Source: Candidatus Sulfopaludibacter sp. SbA3
GTDB lineage: Bacteria > Acidobacteriota > Terriglobia > 20CM-2-55-15
Length of the DNA stretch: 5,072 bases
Direction: 5' to 3'
NCBI GenBank assembly: GCA_945861845.1
Contig: CAMAWS010000285.1
Span: forward strand, 1 to 5,072
A model generated the notes under the pieces. The model saw only the letters and a list, made by a program, of their open reading frames with translations. It searched no databases and had not been told where the DNA came from. Shown here in pieces: positions 1 to 3,747 of the stretch (its first letter is position 1; every line of letters begins with the position of its first letter). The position numbers and the translations under genes are program-made.

Positions 1-7
1 TCAAGCA

Positions 8-68
8 GGAATTCTCGGAACTTGGCACGGGGCTGAAGCCCCGCGCCCACAGCGTACCTCCGAATTCC
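8..68. repeat. Palindromic repeat downstream of the operon (REP-like, possible weak terminator)
   Basis: The core is a hairpin at 24-47. GGC (24-26) pairs with GCC (45-47) and CGGGGC (28-33) pairs with GCCCCG (38-43) around a TGAA loop, with one A/C mismatch. Outside it is a second, imperfect inverted pair: GGAATTCTCGGA at 8-19 against TCCGAATTCC at 59-68, which match apart from one extra T. It begins 12 bases past the stop of the last operon gene and could end or protect the transcript. No T-run follows on the minus strand, so it is not a classical Rho-independent terminator. Compact GGGGC-NNNN-GCCCC palindromes of this sort are, as I recall, common between genes in Acidobacteriota and other environmental bacteria. 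The 11-mer CTCCGAATTCC (58-68) recurs at 3700-3710. Confidence 0.6.
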
Positions 69-80
69 AGGTTCACAGGA

Positions 81-1043
81 CTACTGGCTGTCGCGGGCGC
101 GGCCGCCGGTCAGGATATTCGGGAGCGCCTGATTGCCTTCATGACAGGCGTATTCGAAGATCTGGTAATCCGGGTCGCTGTTCAGCGGAATAGACGCCTT
201 CCACGGTCTGGTATAGACCTTGGGATCCTCAACCGTTACCTCGTAATCGATCGTGTCGGCGTCAATACGGGTCAGGCGTTCTACCACATGCGCCGCTTCG
301 CTCTGCGGGATTCCCTTGATGCGGCCGGCCGCCGCGCTGGTGGCGATCCAGCCTTTGCCGTTGAAATTTGTCGTGTCGATAACCAGCGTATTGCCTTCCC
401 AGCGGCCAACCGAATCGCCATTCCACAGCCGCACGCTCGATGGGGCATGCGGACGGCCGTCCACCGGAATGACGCGGGCCTCGTGAATCATCTCGTAGAG
501 GATCGTCACGTAGCCGGGGGTCTGTATGATTTGATACGCGTTGTTGTAGCCGGCCGGGATCATGCCGCCGGGCACGCCGCGCGTGATACACCGATCCCAC
601 AGGCTCATGTACTCATAGGAATCGGCGTTGTGCTCCAGATCGTAGTCTCGTTTCGCCTCCGCTTCGGGCTTAAGCGGAATCCTGCCATCCGGCGGATCGA
701 AAACCAGGGAAGTTCTCCTGGTCTTTACGACCCGCGTTCCCGGGTCAGACCAGAACTGGTTATACGTGCCCGTGTCGCCTGCTCTCGGAGCGCGATCGAC
801 GCGATTCTCCGCCCCACGCGCTTCCAGGTCCGCCGCCTCCTTGTCGGAGAGAAACTCATTTCCCGCGAGTTCAGCAGTGCGTTCAAGGGGCGTAATCGTA
901 TTGTTGGTCCACATTCCCTGCAGGTCTGGTTTCCCGTCCGGTGTGCGCGGAGGAGTACCAATCCTTGTTTGGCCCGCAACGACTGACGGGGCAAGGAGCG
1001 TGATCAATATCATCATGATCACTACGAAAAATCGATTTCCCAT
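81..1043 (-). CDS. Secreted protein of unknown function, DGKPDLQG/WEG family (paralogue C, last gene of operon)
   Basis: 320 residues with no assigned function. Residues 1-24 form a signal peptide (hydrophobic stretch about 5-22, likely cut near VAG|QT), so the product is exported. The mature part opens with R-TPDGKPDLQG-MW (33-45). It then has TPLERTAELAGNEF (51-64), TRRTSLVFDPPDGRIP (108-123), a cysteine at 152 in DRC, EMIHEARVIPVDGRPH (184-199), GRWEGNTLVIDTTNF (213-227), HVVERLTRID (252-261) and YACHEGN with Cys300 (298-304). The ATG at 1041-1043 is preceded by AGGAG six bases away; this TAGGAG sequence overlaps the TAG stop of the DUF6152 gene, so the two are probably translationally coupled. 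It aligns almost end to end with the 1482-2468 product and more distantly with the 2480-3289 product. I recognise the family as a frequent 'hypothetical protein' of Acidobacteriota. The coding call is very secure; function is unknown. Conserved His, Glu and Cys could point to a catalytic or metal site, which is inference only. Confidence 0.93.
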   Translation of the reverse strand: MGNRFFVVIMMILITLLAPSVVAGQTRIGTPPRTPDGKPDLQGMWTNNTITPLERTAELAGNEFLSDKEAADLEARGAENRVDRAPRAGDTGTYNQFWSDPGTRVVKTRRTSLVFDPPDGRIPLKPEAEAKRDYDLEHNADSYEYMSLWDRCITRGVPGGMIPAGYNNAYQIIQTPGYVTILYEMIHEARVIPVDGRPHAPSSVRLWNGDSVGRWEGNTLVIDTTNFNGKGWIATSAAAGRIKGIPQSEAAHVVERLTRIDADTIDYEVTVEDPKVYTRPWKASIPLNSDPDYQIFEYACHEGNQALPNILTGGRARDSQ

Positions 1044-1052
1044 CGAAATCTC

Positions 1053-1460
1053 CTAAGGTTCCCCCGGGGCGCCCGGTGAAGATCCACCCAGAAAGACCTT
1101 TCGGCCATCGGGGAAAGTTATATCCCGGCCGTTGGCCCTGTTCGAGCCATCTTTCGACTGGTAGCCATCCACAAGGATTTCCACGCCGAGCGGCAGCGAG
1201 TCTTTCTTAATGCCCCGCCGGAAGAGCGTGTTGGGCGTACCGCCCTCGATGGCCCAGTTCACGACCTTTCCGCTCGCGTCTTTCACATCGATATAGATCC
1301 ACGAATGCGGATTGATCAGTTGAACCTTTGTGACTGTTCCGCGCAGCTTCAGCGGCTTATTTGCATCAAATTCCGCCGTGAAAGCGTGATGTGCCCAGGC
1401 GGGAATTGCGGCCATGAGCAGACCAATTATCAGAATTAGCGAAATGCGTTTATTGCGCAT
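1053..1460 (-). CDS. DUF6152 family periplasmic protein
   Basis: 135 residues from the start chosen here. An upstream in-frame ATG at 1473-1475 would add MEAHP. I prefer the ATG at 1458-1460 because GGAGG (1469-1473) lies eight bases before it and overlaps the upstream ATG, and because the signal peptide then begins at once with MRNKRIS. The hydrophobic signal spans about 7-22 with an A-W-A cleavage site, so the predicted mature protein starts HHAFTAEFD. Further landmarks are LRGTVTKVQLINPHSW (39-54), YIDVKDASGKVVNWAIEGG (56-74), the LFRRG region (79-83), VDGYQSKDGS (97-106) and FPDGRKVFLGG (116-126). These match the DUF6152 pattern I know: AHHxFxAEFD, a G-T-V-T-K-V strand, NPH-(A/S)-W and a C-terminal PDGRKVF. 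The family has no established function. It sits between two close paralogues (gaps of 21 and 9 bases) and must be co-transcribed with them. Confidence 0.92.
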   Translation of the reverse strand: MRNKRISLILIIGLLMAAIPAWAHHAFTAEFDANKPLKLRGTVTKVQLINPHSWIYIDVKDASGKVVNWAIEGGTPNTLFRRGIKKDSLPLGVEILVDGYQSKDGSNRANGRDITFPDGRKVFLGGSSPGAPGEP

Positions 1461-1468
1461 GGGATGTG

Positions 1469-1473
1469 CCTCC
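1469..1473 (-). promoter_or_regulatory. Ribosome binding site deciding the DUF6152 start
   Basis: GGAGG on the minus strand, eight bases before the ATG at 1458-1460. It shares its last base with the alternative upstream ATG (1473-1475), which therefore cannot use it. I see no comparable site upstream of that alternative ATG. Confidence 0.7.
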
Positions 1474-1481
1474 ATCGATGG

Positions 1482-2468
1482 TCATCTGGCGTCTTGTTTT
1501 GCCGCCGCTTCTTTTTCCGCAGTGCGAGCGCCTGTGAGAATGCCGGCCATGCCGGAATTACCCTCGTGACAGGCGTATTCATAAATCAATTCCGGATTCT
1601 TCCACAGGGGAAGTTCGACCCTCCATGGCTTGATAAACGACTCCGGGTCGTCGACAGTGAAATCGTAAAGGAGCGTATCTTCATCGACTCGCGTGAACCG
1701 TTCGGTCAAGTGAAGGTTCTCGCTGGCTCCTCTGAATGCGGTTTTGCCTGTGAAGTTGGTTGTCTCGACAACCAACGTATCGCCCTCCCAATGACCGTGC
1801 GAGTCGCCCAGCCACTGGCGCACGTTGTTGGGAAGTCCAGGGCGTCCATCGAGCGGTCTATTTATCGGGATAATGCGTGCTTCATGGATCATCTCACTGA
1901 CGATCACGATGTGGTCCGGAGTTTGGAATAACTGGGCATTGTTGTTGTATACGGTGGGAACTATTGGCGCACCGCCGGCCTGCAGGAGAATACAGCGTTC
2001 GCCGAGGGAGCGATCTTCCGGGCCGTCGGCAGGATGCATTCTTCTGGCTTCCGCACGCTCGGCAGCTCTTTTCTCGCCGGCCTGCGTCAGGGAGGGAATT
2101 TGTCCGTTTGGCGGATCAACGACCAGCGACGTTCGACGCGTCACAACCACCTTCGTTCCGCGATCCCACCAGAAGTCGTTGTACGCGCGCGTAACATCCG
2201 CTTCAGCCCCGCCGTCGCGGCGATCCGCATTCAGTTCTCCGATTCTTCGGTTCTCATAATCCGCGGCTTCCTGTTCGGTAAAAAACTCTTTCCCTGCTAA
2301 CTCCAGGGGCCGCTCCAGAGGCGTAATGGTCGCGAAACTCCAGGTTCCCTGAAGATCGGGCTTGCCGTCTGGCATGCGCGGCGGAGCCGAGGCCTTTGTC
2401 TGGCCCGCAATAACCGCCGGGGCAAGAAACATGATCATGATCATCATTGCGAGAAATCGATGAATCAT
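1482..2468 (-). CDS. Secreted protein of unknown function, DGKPDLQG/WEG family (paralogue B)
   Basis: 328 residues, the longest of the three paralogues. A methionine- and isoleucine-rich signal peptide spans 1-22 (cleavage near IAG|QT). The mature chain shows RMPDGKPDLQGTW (31-43), TPLERPLELAGKEFFTEQEAADYENRR (49-75), a DRRDGG stretch (82-87), FWWDRGTKVVVTRRTSLVVDPP (99-120), Cys159 in GERC, the EMIHEARIIP segment (192-201), LDGRP (206-210), WLGDSHGHWEGDTLVVETTNF (219-239), LTERFTRVDEDT (254-265) and YEYACHEGN with Cys300 (296-304). A charged, alanine-rich tail follows (315-328). The ATG at 2466-2468 has GGGAGG five bases upstream, directly after the TAA of the preceding gene. The segment 134-153 is rich in Ala, Arg and Glu and differs from paralogue C. 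Signal-peptide coding DNA is clearly similar to that of the 81-1043 gene, which suggests duplication. No function can be named; export and membership of this family are well supported. Confidence 0.93.
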   Translation of the reverse strand: MIHRFLAMMIMIMFLAPAVIAGQTKASAPPRMPDGKPDLQGTWSFATITPLERPLELAGKEFFTEQEAADYENRRIGELNADRRDGGAEADVTRAYNDFWWDRGTKVVVTRRTSLVVDPPNGQIPSLTQAGEKRAAERAEARRMHPADGPEDRSLGERCILLQAGGAPIVPTVYNNNAQLFQTPDHIVIVSEMIHEARIIPINRPLDGRPGLPNNVRQWLGDSHGHWEGDTLVVETTNFTGKTAFRGASENLHLTERFTRVDEDTLLYDFTVDDPESFIKPWRVELPLWKNPELIYEYACHEGNSGMAGILTGARTAEKEAAAKQDAR

Positions 2469-2479
2469 CTAAACCTCCC

Positions 2480-3289
2480 TTATTTGCCTGGCTGTTTGCG
2501 GAGATGTCCGTACATCAACTCTTCCACAAACTCGACGCATTTGAATTCCATCAATCGGGCATTCTTCTCGACGCGGCGATACAGCGGCATGCTGATCTTC
2601 CACGGCCGCGTGAAGACCTTCGAGTCCTCGATGGTCGCCTCATACTGAAGGTGGTCGGGGCTAAGCGGCGTGTAGCGTTCAACGACGTGCAGCGCATCGC
2701 TGTGGAAGTTTCCAGCCCTGTCGAACCACGTGTCCTCCCCGAGACTGGTAACATCGACGACGAGGGTATCCCCCTCCCAGCGGCCAACCGACCAGCCCAT
2801 CCATGTATCCGCTGGAGCCGATCCCGGATTGTTCATATAGATTGTGCGAACGGCGCCTGCATACTGATAAGCGATCAGGAAGTCTTTCGCAGTTTGAAAA
2901 ATCTGGAAAGGCTGGGGCATATAGGCGGCGCGCGGTACCCCGGGCATGTAGCACTTCACCTCGGGGTCTAGCGACAGGCGATTCTTGTAGTTTTCTTTCT
3001 TTTTATCCAACGCCCACGCCTGATAGGGAATCGCGCCACCTTCGACTATGCCCATTCCGGGCGGAGTTGCACCGATCGCACCAGTTATGGGAATCGGCCC
3101 GGGCGCCGCGGCATGAGGCTCGATGTCCCAGTTGGCGTCGGTGAACGCCTGCCAGATACCGTTCAGGTTGGGTTTTCCGTCCGCCGTGCGGGGTGCCCTG
3201 TACGCCGGCGCCTGGCTCATGGCCGGCGTGGCGGGAATCAGGAAAACGGCGGTGGCGATCAAGATTGAAGCGATAGTCACGTTTCGCAC
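2480..3289 (-). CDS. Secreted protein of unknown function, divergent DGKP/WEG-family member (paralogue A, first gene of operon)
   Basis: 269 residues from a GTG start at 3287-3289. AGGAGGAG lies seven to nine bases upstream, and the signal peptide (1-25, likely cut at AMS|QA) begins directly after the start. The mature part opens with RTADGKPNLNGIW (34-46), followed by a Pro/Gly/Ala-rich stretch (57-90) in place of the TPLERP-AGKEF block of the other two. Next come WALDKKKENYKNRLSLDPEVKC (92-113), PRAAYMPQPFQIFQT (119-133), the segment GWSVGRWEGDTLVVDVT (165-181), FDRAGNFHSDALHVVERYTP (189-208), EDSKVFTRPWKISMPLYRR (221-239) and FKCVEFVEELMYGHLRKQ (249-266). It keeps the two cysteines (113, 251) and the WEGDTLVVD core but lacks EMIHEAR and turns ACHEGN into KCVEF. 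It is therefore a separate subfamily, which I recall as conserved in Acidobacteriota. Function is unknown. It leads the operon, 11 bases ahead of the next gene. Confidence 0.93.
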   Translation of the reverse strand: MRNVTIASILIATAVFLIPATPAMSQAPAYRAPRTADGKPNLNGIWQAFTDANWDIEPHAAAPGPIPITGAIGATPPGMGIVEGGAIPYQAWALDKKKENYKNRLSLDPEVKCYMPGVPRAAYMPQPFQIFQTAKDFLIAYQYAGAVRTIYMNNPGSAPADTWMGWSVGRWEGDTLVVDVTSLGEDTWFDRAGNFHSDALHVVERYTPLSPDHLQYEATIEDSKVFTRPWKISMPLYRRVEKNARLMEFKCVEFVEELMYGHLRKQPGK

Positions 3290-3296
3290 GGTCGAA

Positions 3297-3304
3297 CTCC
3301 TCCT
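3297..3304 (-). promoter_or_regulatory. Ribosome binding site supporting the GTG start at 3289
   Basis: AGGAGGAG on the minus strand. Depending on register it is seven to nine bases from the GTG at 3287-3289. It is the strongest Shine-Dalgarno match in the leader and fixes the first operon gene to a GTG start. Confidence 0.75.
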
Positions 3305-3387
3305 GGAAAATCAAAACCGCTACCGAACTTCCATTTTCAAGCTGAATATCGCTGCAAAGTGTACTTTCAACCGTTGATGATGTCCAA

Positions 3388-3415
3388 ATTATAGGAGATC
3401 TGGGTAGTGGGTCAC
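3388..3415 (-). promoter_or_regulatory. Predicted sigma70-type promoter of the operon
   Basis: On the minus strand TATAAT (plus 3388-3393) is a perfect -10 box. Sixteen bases upstream is GTGACC (plus 3410-3415), a 4-of-6 match to TTGACA. Transcription would start near 3381 and leave a leader of about 90 bases before the GTG start. The -35 box falls inside the outer inverted repeat of the neighbouring element (3407-3421). The remaining leader, 3290-3380, shows no riboswitch or strong hairpin by eye. Confidence 0.5.
3394..3404. repeat. Direct repeat GGAGATCTGGG, left copy
   Basis: An exact 11-base match to 3684-3694. The two copies bracket the inverted-repeat element 3407-3680, with 2 and 3 bases between them and the element ends. 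This could be a target-site duplication, or a shared edge of a repeat family, because the right copy is also the outer part of the 3687-3743 hairpin. Confidence 0.6.
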
Positions 3416-3680
3416 TTTGAATCTTCGCGCACCGCAATCCCGTCTTGGTTTGCAGCACAAAAGCCGCGGAGCGGCGAAACAGTTTTAGCCACGGGCGTAA
3501 GCCCGTGGACTCAGACAACACGTTATGCCCAGCCCCAACGGGGCGACACAACATGCAAGTATCGCGTTATGTCGCACCTACAGTGCTGATGTTGGATCGT
3601 TCAGTCGACCACGGGCTGACGCCCGTGGCTAAGTTCTTTCGCCGCTCCGCGGCTAATTGCGATATTTCAAAGTGTCCCAC
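3407..3680. mobile_element. Composite nested inverted-repeat element (MITE- or REP/BIME-like), non-coding
   Basis: A 274-base element whose two halves mirror each other. The ends GTGGGTCACTTTGAA (3407-3421) and TTCAAAGTGTCCCAC (3666-3680) match at 14 of 15 positions. Inside, 3462-3479 matches 3637-3654 exactly over 18 bases, and 3485-3508 matches 3609-3632 at 23 of 24. Each inner block is itself a hairpin: GCCGC-GGA-GCGGC (3463-3475) and its mirror (3641-3653), then CCACGGGC-GTAA-GCCCGTGG (3489-3508) and CCACGGGC-TGAC-GCCCGTGG (3609-3628). The left arm carries roughly 29 extra bases between the outer and inner repeats (3422-3461 against 3655-3665). No credible coding frame is present, so if mobile it must be moved by a transposase elsewhere. 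Whether it is one unit or several short palindromic repeats that gathered here cannot be told from one copy. Confidence 0.65.
3521..3600. repeat. Asymmetric core of the composite element with two small hairpins
   Basis: Between the mirrored arms lies GCCCC-AAC-GGGGC (3532-3544), a five-base-pair hairpin, and the weaker GCAC-CTACA-GTGC (3574-3586). CGTTATG appears twice, at 3521-3527 and 3565-3571, ahead of each hairpin, so the core may be two related short repeat units in tandem. Sequences of the form AGCCCCAACGGGGCGACA look to me like a common intergenic repeat in environmental bacteria; that is recollection, not a search. Confidence 0.45.
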
Positions 3681-3683
3681 GAC

Positions 3684-3694
3684 GGAGATCTGGG
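3684..3694. repeat. Direct repeat GGAGATCTGGG, right copy
   Basis: Identical to 3394-3404. From 3687 onward it is also the outer stem of the adjacent hairpin, which weakens the case for a simple target-site duplication. Confidence 0.6.
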
Positions 3695-3743
3695 GCAGAC
3701 TCCGAATTCCTGAACTTCGGAATTCGGAGTCTGTCCCCAGATC
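3687..3743. repeat. Near-perfect long hairpin directly after the receptor gene (possible transcript end)
   Basis: The left arm 3687-3710 pairs with 3719-3743 around the eight-base loop TGAACTTC. The arms are fully complementary except for one extra base in the right arm, a stem of 24 base pairs. It contains the nested block CTCCGAATTCC (3700-3710) and starts 4 bases after the TGA of the receptor-like gene, so it is the first structure met by RNA polymerase leaving that gene. There is no T-run after it on the minus strand, so it fits a REP-type transcript stabiliser or pause better than an intrinsic terminator. The GGGG-CAGACTCC-GAATTC style resembles repeats linked to REP-associated tyrosine transposases; no such gene is in the window. 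Confidence 0.7.
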
Positions 3744-3747
3744 CCGG

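Larger units (their letters stand above)
81..3289 (-). other. Four-gene operon of secreted proteins
   Basis: Four same-strand genes are packed with gaps of 11, 21 and 9 bases, each with its own purine-rich ribosome site. Two of these sites sit on or directly after the stop codon of the gene before. No promoter- or terminator-like sequence fits in the gaps. A promoter lies upstream at 3388-3415 and a palindrome follows the last gene. Order of transcription: paralogue A, paralogue B, DUF6152, paralogue C. Every product has a signal peptide, so the whole operon serves the cell envelope or the outside. Confidence 0.85.

Noticed and set aside
24..47. Classical Rho-independent terminator after the operon
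   Set aside because: The stem is strong, but the minus strand after it reads AAGTTCC rather than a run of T, so only a weak or Rho-assisted role can be claimed.
141..986. Long open frame (281 codons) on the plus strand opposite the last operon gene
   Set aside because: It is a mirror of a clearly conserved secreted-protein gene, is rich in Arg, has no signal or recognisable motif, and lacks a ribosome site.
1464..1931. Plus-strand open frame of 155 codons opposite paralogue B
   Set aside because: It lies antisense within a well-supported gene and resembles no family I know; most likely a by-product of GC-rich codons.
2430..2468. Alternative internal starts for paralogue B at one of several ATG codons in the signal region
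   Set aside because: Only the first ATG has a well-placed GGGAGG, and starting later would remove the positively charged part of the signal peptide.
3290..3387. Riboswitch or attenuator in the operon leader
   Set aside because: No strong hairpin, conserved aptamer core or leader peptide could be seen in this roughly 90-base stretch.
3003..3554. Minus-strand open frame of 183 codons overlapping the first operon gene in another frame
   Set aside because: It begins inside the repeat element, shares its downstream part with a conserved gene in a different frame, and has no known motif.
3462..3654. CRISPR array
   Set aside because: The repeats are inverted, not direct, occur only twice each, and are themselves palindromes with no regular spacers.
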